Both the position numbers and the translations under genes were made by a program. A DNA stretch of 64,000 nucleotides from Duncaniella freteri (lineage in GTDB: Bacteria > Bacteroidota > Bacteroidia > Bacteroidales > Muribaculaceae): positions 1,984,001 through 2,048,000 of the forward strand of contig NZ_SJSA01000001.1 in assembly GCF_004766125.1 (NCBI RefSeq). The letters are read 5' to 3'. Each line of letters opens with the position of its first letter. The first letter of the stretch is position 1. Below are positions 48,674-57,063 of this stretch, one piece after another. Below the pieces are notes generated by a model that saw nothing but the letters and a program-made list of their open reading frames with translations, searched no databases and was not told the origin of the DNA.

Positions 48674-48979
48674 ATGGAAAGCGACAACATCAGGCTGCTG
48701 TCAGCAGGCAGCGATCCGAGGGTGAAGGATTATTTCTCCGCCCTCGCAACCCTCTCGTCACGGGTAGATGAACTGCGTGGGCGGTTCCGACCGACGCTAT
48801 TCGGCGAGAGTTATTATTCCGACAGCGAGCTTGCGGCAATGCTGAAAGTGAGCCGGCGCTCGCTTCAAGACTACCGCAACAACGGTACTATACCGTTTAT
48901 ACGTCTCGGCGGCAAGATACTCTACCGACGCTCCGACATCGAAAGGGTGCTTGAGAAAAACTATACCGCTTCATTCTGA
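48674..48979 (+). CDS. Excisionase-like HTH protein (second of second pair)
   Basis: 101 aa. The HTH part YYSDSELAAMLKVSRRSLQDYR is followed by NNGTIPFIRLGGKILYRRSD and a short tail. Very close in layout to the protein at 35779 (same R-R-x-L-Q-D-Y-R core and G-G/D-K-I-L-Y strand). It lies 27 bp after its partner and 6 bp before the MobC-like gene, so probably cotranscribed. Confidence 0.8.
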   Translation: MESDNIRLLSAGSDPRVKDYFSALATLSSRVDELRGRFRPTLFGESYYSDSELAAMLKVSRRSLQDYRNNGTIPFIRLGGKILYRRSDIERVLEKNYTASF

Positions 48980-48985
48980 CACATC

Positions 48986-49429
48986 ATGCTTATGGATAAA
49001 GTCAAAAGAAAACGCGGTCGTCCCCCAAAGAAACAGAGGGCCATATACCAATATTCGGTACGGTTCAACGAAGCCGAGAATGCCCGGTTCGAGGTACTGT
49101 TCTTAAAATCGGGCATACGCTACCGTTCGTGGTACATCAAAAAGCAGGTTCTTGAGGGAAAGGCAAAGATAATCCACATAGATCCGGTGGATACGGATTT
49201 CTACATCCGGCTGACCAACTTCTACGCGCAGTTCGCCGCCATAGGCAGGAACTACACTCAGGTGGTGGAGGATATCCGAAGGAAGTTCGGAGACAGGCGT
49301 GCCGCCATCATGCTCACCCCTCTTGCCAAAGCCACCATAGAACTTGTCAAACTGTCCCAGGCCCACAAAAGCATGACAGAAGATTTCCGCACCACGGTCG
49401 TAGATTATCACTGGAATGGCAATAAATAA
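48986..49429 (+). CDS. MobC-like mobilisation accessory protein
   Basis: 147 aa. A basic, AT-hook-like N-terminus (KVKRKRGRPPKKQ), then a ribbon-helix-helix segment (YSVRFNEAENARFEVLFLKS) and a helical region with FYAQFAAIGRNYTQVVEDIR, matching the relaxosome accessory proteins (MobC/MbpB type) that help a relaxase bind oriT. No relaxase gene follows; the next gene is an AlbA/Schlafen protein. The mobilisation unit is thus incomplete here and may depend on a relaxase elsewhere. Confidence 0.7.
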   Translation: MLMDKVKRKRGRPPKKQRAIYQYSVRFNEAENARFEVLFLKSGIRYRSWYIKKQVLEGKAKIIHIDPVDTDFYIRLTNFYAQFAAIGRNYTQVVEDIRRKFGDRRAAIMLTPLAKATIELVKLSQAHKSMTEDFRTTVVDYHWNGNK

Positions 49430-49588
49430 AACGATTTTCGGGCTAAAACACGCACTTTCGTTCATTTTTTGTGCAGTATTCTCTTGTTTTTCGTTCATTT
49501 CATGTGATTTTGGTCGTAATAATCCGGGCATCAATCATAACTCCACGAACAAATAATCTGATATCGTATACTAAATGGTAGAAAAAGA

Positions 49589-49618
49589 TTGTCATCTCAA
49601 AAAAAATGCGTAATTTTG
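49589..49618 (+). promoter_or_regulatory. Promoter of the AlbA/Schlafen gene
   Basis: TTGT (49589-49592), 18 bp, TAATTTTG (49611-49618), 22 bp before the start codon. The leader is therefore very short. Confidence 0.7.
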
Positions 49619-49640
49619 TATATATAAACCTGTCAATCAC

Positions 49641-51149
49641 ATGGCATTACCAATCAACATAGAGGAGCTCCTCAAAAAACGCAGGGTGGAATCCAGCCGT
49701 ATTGAGTTCAAGAGCGGATGGAATCCGGAAAGGATATACCGCAGCATCGGTGCTTTCGCCAACGACTTCGACAATATCGGAGGCGGTTATATCCTCGTCG
49801 GTGTTGAGGAAGAAAACGGTATGGCCAAACGGCCGGTCAAAGGACTGGAACCGGAACAGCTTGACAGGATACAGAGGGAAATGCAGGGATATAATAATCT
49901 TATCGAGCCATTTTATCTCCCGCGCCCCTCGGTTGAGGAGATTGACGGGCGGAACATACTGGTCATATGGGTTCCCGGCGGTGAACATCGTCCATATGCG
50001 GTCCCTGAAAACGTCACGGCAAAGACAAAGGTCGCCAGATATTATATCAGGAACGGCTCAACCACTATTGAAGCCAAAGGTGATGTTTTGGAAGAGCTAC
50101 GCGATATGGCCAATCGCACTCCGTTTGATGAGCGCGGTAATCCCGACATCAAGTTGTCGGATATCTCCCCATGGCTTGTCCGGGACTATTTACGCACTGT
50201 TGACAGCCGTCTTGATGAAAAGCTTGAAACAGATGGCTCCGGTGAGGCATTGATGGATGTTCTTGAACAGATGGATCTGTTGACTGGACCGACAGAACAC
50301 AGGATATTCCGCAATGTCGCGGCCATGATGTTCTGCGAGAAACCGGAAAAGTTCTTTCCATATTCCCGTATCGAGATCGTTGTTTTTGAGAAGAGCCGCA
50401 TTGAAACGCCGGACAGGTTTACAGAGATAGGTCCGATTTCAGGCTCTGTCCCTCGGATGGTCAAAGAGACCATGCGGATTTTCAAGTCGTTGGTAATAAA
50501 AGAGCAGGTAAGAAAAATCCCGACACAAAGCGAGGCTTTGAGGGCGTTCAATTACCCGGAGGAAGCTTTGGAGGAAGCCGTGGTAAACAGTCTTTATCAC
50601 AGGAGCTGGCAAGAACGGGAGCCTGTTGAAATCACCATCGAGGAGGATGGAATCTCTATACTTAATTTTCCCGGCCCCGACCGCTCCATCCCTGACGAGG
50701 CGATAAGGGAAGGTCGCATCCTGAAAAGCCGACGCTACCGCAACAAGCGTCTCGGGGAGTTCCTTAAGGAACTTGACCTTACTGAGGGCCGTTCTACCGG
50801 CATCCCTACGATACAGCGCGCCCTTGCCGTAAACGGATCACCGTCTGCCACCATAGAAACGGCTCCCGAACGCCTGTTCTGCATAATCCATATACCTGTG
50901 CATCCTGCATTCAGGGGAGAAAAAACAGTGGATGTCCCTAAAAATGTCCTCTTAAATGTCCCTAAAAAACTTACTGAACGGCAATCGCACATTATTGAGA
51001 TTATAAAAGAAAATCCCCGGATAACAAGAGCGGAGATAGCCGCAATACTCGAAGTTACCGTCAAAACAGTTGGCCGGGAACTATCATCGCTTTCAGACCT
51101 CGTACAATATGTAGGCTCAAAGAAAGGCGGTCACTGGGAAATTTTATAA
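49641..51149 (+). CDS. Schlafen/AlbA_2-domain ATP-binding regulator
   Basis: 502 aa. N-terminal AlbA_2 (Schlafen) domain with ESSRIEFKSGWNPERIYRSI, AFANDFDNIGGGYILVGVEE and a typical RNGSTTIEA end. Then an HATPase_c_4-like domain (EALEEAVVNSLYHRSWQERE; ILNFPGPDRSIPDEAI; KRLGEFLKELDLTEGRSTGI) and a C-terminal winged helix (ENPRITRAEIAAILEVTVKT). Such proteins are called transcriptional regulators and some are tied to phage or element control. Its own promoter is close. The severed start of a histidine kinase gene lies 16 bp downstream, so originally this gene led an AlbA-kinase-response regulator operon. Confidence 0.85.
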   Translation: MALPINIEELLKKRRVESSRIEFKSGWNPERIYRSIGAFANDFDNIGGGYILVGVEEENGMAKRPVKGLEPEQLDRIQREMQGYNNLIEPFYLPRPSVEEIDGRNILVIWVPGGEHRPYAVPENVTAKTKVARYYIRNGSTTIEAKGDVLEELRDMANRTPFDERGNPDIKLSDISPWLVRDYLRTVDSRLDEKLETDGSGEALMDVLEQMDLLTGPTEHRIFRNVAAMMFCEKPEKFFPYSRIEIVVFEKSRIETPDRFTEIGPISGSVPRMVKETMRIFKSLVIKEQVRKIPTQSEALRAFNYPEEALEEAVVNSLYHRSWQEREPVEITIEEDGISILNFPGPDRSIPDEAIREGRILKSRRYRNKRLGEFLKELDLTEGRSTGIPTIQRALAVNGSPSATIETAPERLFCIIHIPVHPAFRGEKTVDVPKNVLLNVPKKLTERQSHIIEIIKENPRITRAEIAAILEVTVKTVGRELSSLSDLVQYVGSKKGGHWEIL

Positions 51150-51165
51150 ACGATTTTATATAATT

Positions 51166-51234
51166 ATGCTTACGATTATCTGCTGGACCATAATATCTAT
51201 ATTTGGACTCTTGTATCTGAGTTGTATAATTGGT
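51166..51234 (+). pseudogene. Histidine kinase, first 23 codons
   Basis: MLTIICWTIISIFGLLYLSC-IIG is a start codon plus one membrane helix, ending exactly at the 9-bp flank ATAATTGGT of IS copy 5. The same three codons (IIG) begin the kinase body next to copy 4. Joining them restores 466 aa in frame. The gap to the AlbA gene is 16 bp. Confidence 0.85.
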
Positions 51235-52586
51235 CACTAGTGTCTCTTAAAAAGTGTTAATCAAATTCGAGGTCAAGAGTTGGATGGCAATTTGCTATTT
51301 GTGCTGGCACCGGTTCTGGAGTCAACAAGTCCTTGATATGCTCCTTGACAAGCAGGGAGCTGCCGAGGATTCTCATGACTTCGTAGATGTTTCTTTCAAG
51401 TTTCATTTTATGTTCGATTATTGCGACAACGCAGTAAGTGCATATAGCCGCATAAATTTGTATTCTGACGGATGTCTCGGAATTACCCCAGAATGTGGTG
51501 ACTCTAAGGTGCTGTTTGATCCATTTGAAGAAAAGCTCCACCTGCCATCGGTTCTTGTAAAGGAACACAATCTGTTCGGCAGACAGGAAGAAATTATTTG
51601 TGTAAAAAACAAAACTTCTCTTCAGGTCAGGGATATACGCTACAATACGTCTAATCCGGGAAGGGTAATTGGATGCATTGCGTCTACCGGTAAACCTTAC
51701 GGTATAATCTTGAAGAATGTTTCCATTCTCGGGCATGTCCAGACCATCCTCGACAATGAACTTCGGCTTAGCCTTCTCTCTTATGACAAAGAAGGCTCCA
51801 AGTTCCTCAATCTTATGAAGCCTATCCAAGTCCCAGTATCCACGGTCGAAGATATAACCGGCCAACGGTTCATAATCAATGATATCCATCGCATTTACAT
51901 CATGAACCGAGGCATTGGTGATGTTTATCATAACTGGAATCTGCGTCACTATATCAAGTTGGGTATGCAGTTTAATGCCGGACTTGGTGCTTCTGAACTT
52001 TGCCCAGTCATAAACACTCATGCAAAGGTCAATCGTGGAGGAATCGAACGCATAGAACTTGCCGCCGATACAAAATTCCCGGTCTATACGGGCTTCCTGA
52101 GCCAGCACAATCATATGGTTGGCGAACTCCTCGAACACATGCCAATCACGATTGGTATTGCATCTGGAGAGAATATTACGGTCTACCGCTTCTTTGCCAA
52201 ATCCGAGATGAAAGGATTTCTTGCGATGTGCTGTAGTGATATCCGAGAGTTCACGGAGACTTCGACATCCGAGCAGTTGACCGAATATAAGGACAAGCAA
52301 CTGTCCCCAATAAGACAACTGCCATCCGAGGGTTCTGTCCTCAACCTTATTTTTGGTACGATGCTCCATGATTCTTTCAAATTTGCGTTTTGGCAAAAAG
52401 TCAACAATCTGGCTGAAAATGTATCGTCCTGCATTCATGAAAAATTGGGGAACCGAGTTTTAAGGCTCCAACCCCAATGTAATCATTTGAAAAGTGCGAC
52501 AAGGTTTGCAGGCCTGAAAATCGCGTAACCAACATGAATACAGAGTTTAACAATTTCGCATTAACAGATTTTAAAAGACGCCAGTG
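51235..52586 (-). mobile_element. IS4-type insertion sequence, copy 5 of 5
   Basis: 1352 bp. The left flank ATAATTGGT pairs with copy 4's left flank. The right flank AAACTGAAA (52587-52595) has no partner in the window, nor does copy 4's right flank ATAATATCA, so a further deletion or recombination occurred on that side. Confidence 0.95.
51257..52438 (-). CDS. IS4-family transposase (copy 5)
   Basis: 393 aa, same protein sequence as the transposase at 12941-14122. Confidence 0.95.
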   Translation of the reverse strand: MNAGRYIFSQIVDFLPKRKFERIMEHRTKNKVEDRTLGWQLSYWGQLLVLIFGQLLGCRSLRELSDITTAHRKKSFHLGFGKEAVDRNILSRCNTNRDWHVFEEFANHMIVLAQEARIDREFCIGGKFYAFDSSTIDLCMSVYDWAKFRSTKSGIKLHTQLDIVTQIPVMINITNASVHDVNAMDIIDYEPLAGYIFDRGYWDLDRLHKIEELGAFFVIREKAKPKFIVEDGLDMPENGNILQDYTVRFTGRRNASNYPSRIRRIVAYIPDLKRSFVFYTNNFFLSAEQIVFLYKNRWQVELFFKWIKQHLRVTTFWGNSETSVRIQIYAAICTYCVVAIIEHKMKLERNIYEVMRILGSSLLVKEHIKDLLTPEPVPAQIANCHPTLDLEFD

Positions 52587-52964
52587 AAACTGAAAGATAA
52601 GAACACTGGCAAATTTATTGGTGTGGCGACTATTAGCGGCATACTGACTTTCGCTATCGCTTGCGGATTGTGGTATATGGTTTCAGGCGAGAAGTGGTTG
52701 GATTTTTGGGGGATTCCTGTCACAATCATTTCGTTTTGGATAATCGGGGCTTTGATAGCGTGGCTTATCATCCCTGACAGGAAAAGCTATCTGTTAGGCA
52801 TCGCAGCGTATTTATCCACTATCGGGGTTAATTTCATTATAGCGGCTTTTAATTTCCTCAACGGAGAAAACGGATGGATTGTCCTGATCGCAATAGGTTT
52901 CGCAATTATCTCCATTCCCGGAGCTATTCTGCTGAATTTAGTAACAATACGGATTATCAAATGA
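52584..52964 (+). CDS. Small four-helix membrane protein (array gene 1)
   Basis: 126 aa, unrecognised. Four hydrophobic helices (ATISGILTFAIACGLWYM; IPVTIISFWIIGALIAWLI; GIAAYLSTIGVNFIIAAFNF; IGFAIISIPGAILLN). The present GTG start belongs to the end of IS copy 5, so the native start codon has been replaced. The first codons KLKDKN resemble the KLTDKR start of other array genes. Its stop overlaps the next start (ATGA). Confidence 0.6.
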   Translation: MKLKDKNTGKFIGVATISGILTFAIACGLWYMVSGEKWLDFWGIPVTIISFWIIGALIAWLIIPDRKSYLLGIAAYLSTIGVNFIIAAFNFLNGENGWIVLIAIGFAIISIPGAILLNLVTIRIIK

Positions 52965-53404
52965 AAGTTAAGAAAATTCATATAGCCATCGCGACGGCAA
53001 TATTGTCATTAATCGTAATCGCCGGTTGCTCCCGAAGTATTGACTATAACGATGGTGAGCCTGTGATGTTCTCTGAACTGCCGAAAGAGGTTCAGGACAC
53101 TCTAATTTGGTGGGGAGAACATACAATCGTATCCGTTGGAGATACGGTTGTTGTGGAACTGGACGATGTGATATGTTTTGAATCAGACTATACTTTTTTG
53201 CGCTCTACTTTCGGGCCGTGGATAACATCAAGAGGTTTGCGTCGAAATAATGACGGGAAAGAATGGAAATTTAGTGGTAATCTGAATGTGCCGACCCCTA
53301 TTGTCACCATAGGCGACACCATTTATATCCCGTCTGGTTATAATCTTGTCACTTGCGGAGAAGTGGAGCCAGATGCTGTTTTTTATCGGCAAATATTAAA
53401 ATAA
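52961..53404 (+). CDS. Lipoprotein of unknown function (array gene 2)
   Basis: 147 aa from the ATG overlapping the previous stop. Lipoprotein signal: MKVKKIHIAIATAILSLIVI followed by AGC, giving a lipobox with Cys near residue 23. The mature part is polar with a beta-rich look (DTVVVELDDVICFESDYTFL; VTIGDTIYIPSGYNL). No family recognised. Probably anchored in the envelope. Confidence 0.6.
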   Translation: MKVKKIHIAIATAILSLIVIAGCSRSIDYNDGEPVMFSELPKEVQDTLIWWGEHTIVSVGDTVVVELDDVICFESDYTFLRSTFGPWITSRGLRRNNDGKEWKFSGNLNVPTPIVTIGDTIYIPSGYNLVTCGEVEPDAVFYRQILK

Positions 53405-53412
53405 ATGATTGA

Positions 53413-54417
53413 ATGAAAGGTAAGGCATTAAAGAAAACGGCGGCTGATCTAAGGCGCAACGTGAGCCGGGAGCATGGCTTCCGGCAGAGTGCGTACATCA
53501 ACTTCAAAGTTGATGGCGGCTATTTCTTCTGCCTTTACTTTTTTGCAAACGGTTCAGCGTTTCCAAACGAAGCAAAGCTGACGGTCAAGCCGATGTATGC
53601 AGATACTCTTTGGTGGGAAATATGGGATTCACTGGAATGTATCGATGCGCCCATTAGTCTGCGCGGTACTGGAGCTTACGCGTTGTCGGGAATGGTGTTG
53701 GCAAAATATGAGAATTTAATTGACCCGAAAGAGTCCGGTGATTCCGAAATGAAGGATTTGTATGAACATATTTTCAGCCAAGCTGATACCGAAATCTCAC
53801 GATTCATTTCTGAAAATCCCGATGCCGATACATTCTATCCTGATGAAACAAAAATGGATTATGACCCCGACAGGTTGCTTTATCTCATGGCTCTTATCCA
53901 TAACAAACAGGAGGACGAAGCTTTATCAATAATAAAGGAAGCTCACAGTAATAAGCATCATTGTGTGTTCCGCAGCGGATGGAACAGCGACAGCTACACC
54001 TACATCAAGCGTTGGTGCAACCGAAATAGATCCGCAGAACGAATCCGACACCGGATAGATAATATATTAAATGCCGTTATAAGATTCCGTGCCTTTGTCA
54101 TAATGTCGATGTCACGCTCCCGTAGATATGATCTTCCGAATTTCTGGGATTATCGACCGTTGGACGTCGGCATATATATTGCGATTATATTCTCATGGAT
54201 ATTCCTCATGAAGAATTTTACTATGGTATGGATTTCACTGGCTATACTTGTCATAATGCAGTTTATGGTTGATGGGAAAAGAGCTAAACGCTATTATCGT
54301 GAATTTATGAATCTACCGATGACAATCAGGCGAAAATGGACTATTGGGTCATGGAGTGTAACTGTTGCATTATGGGTATATGTTATCTTTTTGATTATTA
54401 AACCGCTAAAACAATGA
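53413..54417 (+). CDS. Immunity-like protein with C-terminal membrane segments (array gene 3)
   Basis: 334 aa. The N-terminal ~110 residues (KKTAADLRRNVSREHGFRQS; YINFKVDGGYFFCLYFFANG; LTVKPMYADTLWWEIWD) resemble DUF4304-type cytoplasmic immunity proteins, but I am not certain. A helical, acidic middle (DPDRLLYLMALIHNKQEDEA) leads to three membrane helices near the end (GIYIAIIFSWIFLMKN; ISLAILVIMQFMV; WSVTVALWVYVIFLII). Overlaps the next gene by 4 bp. Confidence 0.55.
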   Translation: MKGKALKKTAADLRRNVSREHGFRQSAYINFKVDGGYFFCLYFFANGSAFPNEAKLTVKPMYADTLWWEIWDSLECIDAPISLRGTGAYALSGMVLAKYENLIDPKESGDSEMKDLYEHIFSQADTEISRFISENPDADTFYPDETKMDYDPDRLLYLMALIHNKQEDEALSIIKEAHSNKHHCVFRSGWNSDSYTYIKRWCNRNRSAERIRHRIDNILNAVIRFRAFVIMSMSRSRRYDLPNFWDYRPLDVGIYIAIIFSWIFLMKNFTMVWISLAILVIMQFMVDGKRAKRYYREFMNLPMTIRRKWTIGSWSVTVALWVYVIFLIIKPLKQ

Positions 54418-55049
54418 TATTATTCAGCATAATAATACAACTGGTTATCTTTACTTTGCTGGCAGTGGTGATTGCGCTACCATTGGCTGGGATTGTATGT
54501 TGGCGAAGCAGGAAGCATCGGAAACGTAATACCATATTGGCATTGTTATCGCCATTCGTGTTTATATATTCGTTCTATTTCACTTGTCTAATCGGAGGTT
54601 TCGCCTGTGCATCAATCTTTGACACCGGTTGCGGAATGGACGGATACTATAAGGCCGATTTGCCTAACGGTTATCAGATAGAATCCCTTGCGGATGACTT
54701 CGACCGCGAATATTTCACAGGATATGTCCGCAAAGACGGAACGCGCATCGTGGAATTGGTTGCAAAAATCAAGGTCTCAGGTGATTCGTTTTATGGAGAA
54801 CAGTCTTTTGAGTTTTTTCCAAGAGAGCATTATTTTGTCATTGACACTAAAACTGACAGCATAACTCAATATAAATCACTCAGTGAAGCAAAGGAAAAAG
54901 CTCCTACCGTTGTAACGGGCTTAACGTCCTTAGAGGCATTCTATTACAAGAGTTGGCCGTGGGTAATTCCTTTGACAATCCTCTCCATTGTCGTATCATC
55001 TGGTTTAGTATTCCTTTTATGGTTTATTGTCATCAAAATCTCAAAATAG
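54414..55049 (+). CDS. Membrane protein of unknown function (array gene 4)
   Basis: 211 aa. Two N-terminal membrane helices (IIIQLVIFTLLAVVIALPLA; ILALLSPFVFIYSFYFTCL), an extracytoplasmic domain of ~100 residues (YQIESLADDFDREYFTGYVR; SFEFFPREHYFVIDTKTDSI) and a last helix (VIPLTILSIVVSSGLVFLLW). No family recognised. ATGA overlap with the gene before it and a 3-bp gap to the next. Confidence 0.55.
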   Translation: MILFSIIIQLVIFTLLAVVIALPLAGIVCWRSRKHRKRNTILALLSPFVFIYSFYFTCLIGGFACASIFDTGCGMDGYYKADLPNGYQIESLADDFDREYFTGYVRKDGTRIVELVAKIKVSGDSFYGEQSFEFFPREHYFVIDTKTDSITQYKSLSEAKEKAPTVVTGLTSLEAFYYKSWPWVIPLTILSIVVSSGLVFLLWFIVIKISK

Positions 55050-55052
55050 AGT

Positions 55053-56162
55053 ATGATTCAGATTATTATAATTATATGCGTTATTATCCTGCTTGTCGGC
55101 CTTATGGTAAAGTGGCCGAAGCCAGGCTTGTATCTTTTCAAGATTGTATGTTTGATGCTTCTGCTGTCCGGGCTGTTCTTCGCTCTGTTCTTTACTCTTA
55201 TGGGGCTTGGAAAGCAAGCTTTAAACATTGACCTTCATCCTTGGCGGGAATATGTAGGCCCTCGTTTCATTGGAGCATTGATTGTAACAACGGTTATCTT
55301 CATAATATCTCAAATTCCTCTTCTTTTCTTGAAGAAATTATCAAGCAAGGTAAAATCGAAAATCTTGAAAATTGAAGGACTGGTATATGTGGCATTGTTG
55401 ATACTTGGCACAGGCTTGCTATATGTGGCTGTGAGTGACAGGAATTATCCCGAAAACCAAGTTATTGACAAAATTGAGGATTTCCACGCCAGACACGGAC
55501 AATATCCTAAAGATTTGAGCGACATTAATGTCAACATCGATAACGATAGCCTGTTCATAAATGATAATGTTCATCTCGGATATTCCTGCGATAAAAACGC
55601 TTATACGTTATCTATGAATTATGAATATGGCAGTTATGTTTATGATAGTAGGAAAGATAGATGGAGTAAGATTCAGGAAGGCTCGTCGATTGAGAATTAT
55701 ATGATTGCGATTCCAAAGGAGGCCGATGATGTAATTATAAGCGATTATGTTGATGAAGATATTGGTTCCTCTGGAATAAGCCGTTCTGAATTTTATCAGC
55801 TCACACAATCGCAATATGAAAAGGCTCGTGAAATATTGATAAAGCATTTCGCCGATTCCATACAGCCGTCTACCAATGGTGAATACCTTATAGAACATCC
55901 CGGAGGCTGGCTGGAATATATAGTATATCCGTATGAACAATATCGCCGTCAATATTTCGGTTGGAAAGACCGGGATGGAACGCATTTTGCTATGGTTATA
56001 CTCATCAGCAAGAAGCTTATTGAGCATTATATTTCATTGGGCAATTTTGAAGATAATGGTCAACTGTTTTGGATTGAAGATGGTGGAAGCGATGAAGTCG
56101 ATGCCCTAATCAATCTTGATGAGAGCAAACTGGAAACCTTCGTAGTACACCAACATGGGTAA
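55053..56162 (+). CDS. Membrane-anchored protein of unknown function (array gene 5)
   Basis: 369 aa. Four N-terminal membrane segments (IIIIICVIILLVGLMVKW; IVCLMLLLSGLFFALFFTLM; FIGALIVTTVIFIISQIPLL; VYVALLILGTGLLYVAVSD), then a soluble domain with FHARHGQYPKDLSDI, a segment reminiscent of pilin-like or secreted domains with a 'GxYPxxL' turn, and a long mixed C-terminus. No family assigned. 3-bp gaps on both sides place it in the same transcript. Confidence 0.55.
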   Translation: MIQIIIIICVIILLVGLMVKWPKPGLYLFKIVCLMLLLSGLFFALFFTLMGLGKQALNIDLHPWREYVGPRFIGALIVTTVIFIISQIPLLFLKKLSSKVKSKILKIEGLVYVALLILGTGLLYVAVSDRNYPENQVIDKIEDFHARHGQYPKDLSDINVNIDNDSLFINDNVHLGYSCDKNAYTLSMNYEYGSYVYDSRKDRWSKIQEGSSIENYMIAIPKEADDVIISDYVDEDIGSSGISRSEFYQLTQSQYEKAREILIKHFADSIQPSTNGEYLIEHPGGWLEYIVYPYEQYRRQYFGWKDRDGTHFAMVILISKKLIEHYISLGNFEDNGQLFWIEDGGSDEVDALINLDESKLETFVVHQHG

Positions 56163-56165
56163 AAA

Positions 56166-57053
56166 ATGAAATCAGACAGCAAAATATATCGGTTTTTCTT
56201 TGGGCGGCGGGGTGAAACTCGCTTGCCATTTGGTGCTATGTTGCTGATTCTTGTGCCTTTTCTTATTGGAGGTATGTATTTCCAAAACCGCAAATACAAT
56301 GCATTGTCGGCAAATCCGGAACATACATCGACTGTGATTTCAAATATCGGCTATATAGGCAACAGTGGTCCTATAATACATTACAAATTTACAGTGAACG
56401 GTGTAACATATAAAGGTGGTATGCATGCCAATGGTTTTGCTGTTGGCGACAGCATAGGTGTGGTATATCAGAAAGACAACCCGGAGAATAATATGACGGT
56501 GTTTGAATATTATGATGGCCCGTCGTATGGTTCGGTCGCAATATTCGTCCTCGCTGCGATTATTTTGGCTCTATACCGGTGGAGAAAAATCAATCGAAAA
56601 TACAACGACAGCTGCCCGGAGTTGGATGGCTCTGGAAGGTGTAGTATTTACCGCACCGACAAGGAATATATATTTGTTACAGTATATAATGTCACAGCGA
56701 ATCTCCCGATTAAATTCCTCCCCATAGGCTGTAGTAACGGAGAATTTGAGAATACTCTCATGGAAATATTCCATGCAAGTCTGCATGGCAAATATGTGGA
56801 GCTGAAAAACGCGGAACTGATCAAAGCCATGAAGCAACGCTCATGGCGACAGCTTTACCAACACTCCACAGGTGTGCTTCTGAAACACGACAGCCGCACT
56901 TTGGAGATTTTGCCCACCCGGAAAGCTACTGATGGCAAAGGTCTTGACTGGGATTATGACCGCGCTATTTCCTTCGAACTTGATACGGCATCATGGAAAA
57001 ACATAATAACATCAACCCGAAAACTCCTCAACAATAATGAAGCTGACCGATAA
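56166..57053 (+). CDS. DUF3592-like membrane protein (array gene 6)
   Basis: 295 aa. Helix GAMLLILVPFLIGGMYF, a DUF3592-like extracytoplasmic beta domain (HTSTVISNIGYIGNSGPIIH; YKFTVNGVTYKGG; VGDSIGVVYQKDNPENN) and a second helix (SVAIFVLAAIILALY). A soluble C-terminal domain follows (IKAMKQRSWRQLYQHSTGVL; WDYDRAISFELD). The last residues NNNEADR and stop are encoded by the same bases as the start of the next gene (MKLTDKR), a 17-bp overlap. Confidence 0.58.
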   Translation: MKSDSKIYRFFFGRRGETRLPFGAMLLILVPFLIGGMYFQNRKYNALSANPEHTSTVISNIGYIGNSGPIIHYKFTVNGVTYKGGMHANGFAVGDSIGVVYQKDNPENNMTVFEYYDGPSYGSVAIFVLAAIILALYRWRKINRKYNDSCPELDGSGRCSIYRTDKEYIFVTVYNVTANLPIKFLPIGCSNGEFENTLMEIFHASLHGKYVELKNAELIKAMKQRSWRQLYQHSTGVLLKHDSRTLEILPTRKATDGKGLDWDYDRAISFELDTASWKNIITSTRKLLNNNEADR

Positions 57054-57063
57054 ACGATTCTGG
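57037..57063 (+). repeat. Recurring start segment, copy 1
   Basis: ATGAAGCTGACCGATAAACG and 7 more bases encode MKLTDKRFW; in another frame the bases give the upstream gene's EADR-stop. Confidence 0.85.
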
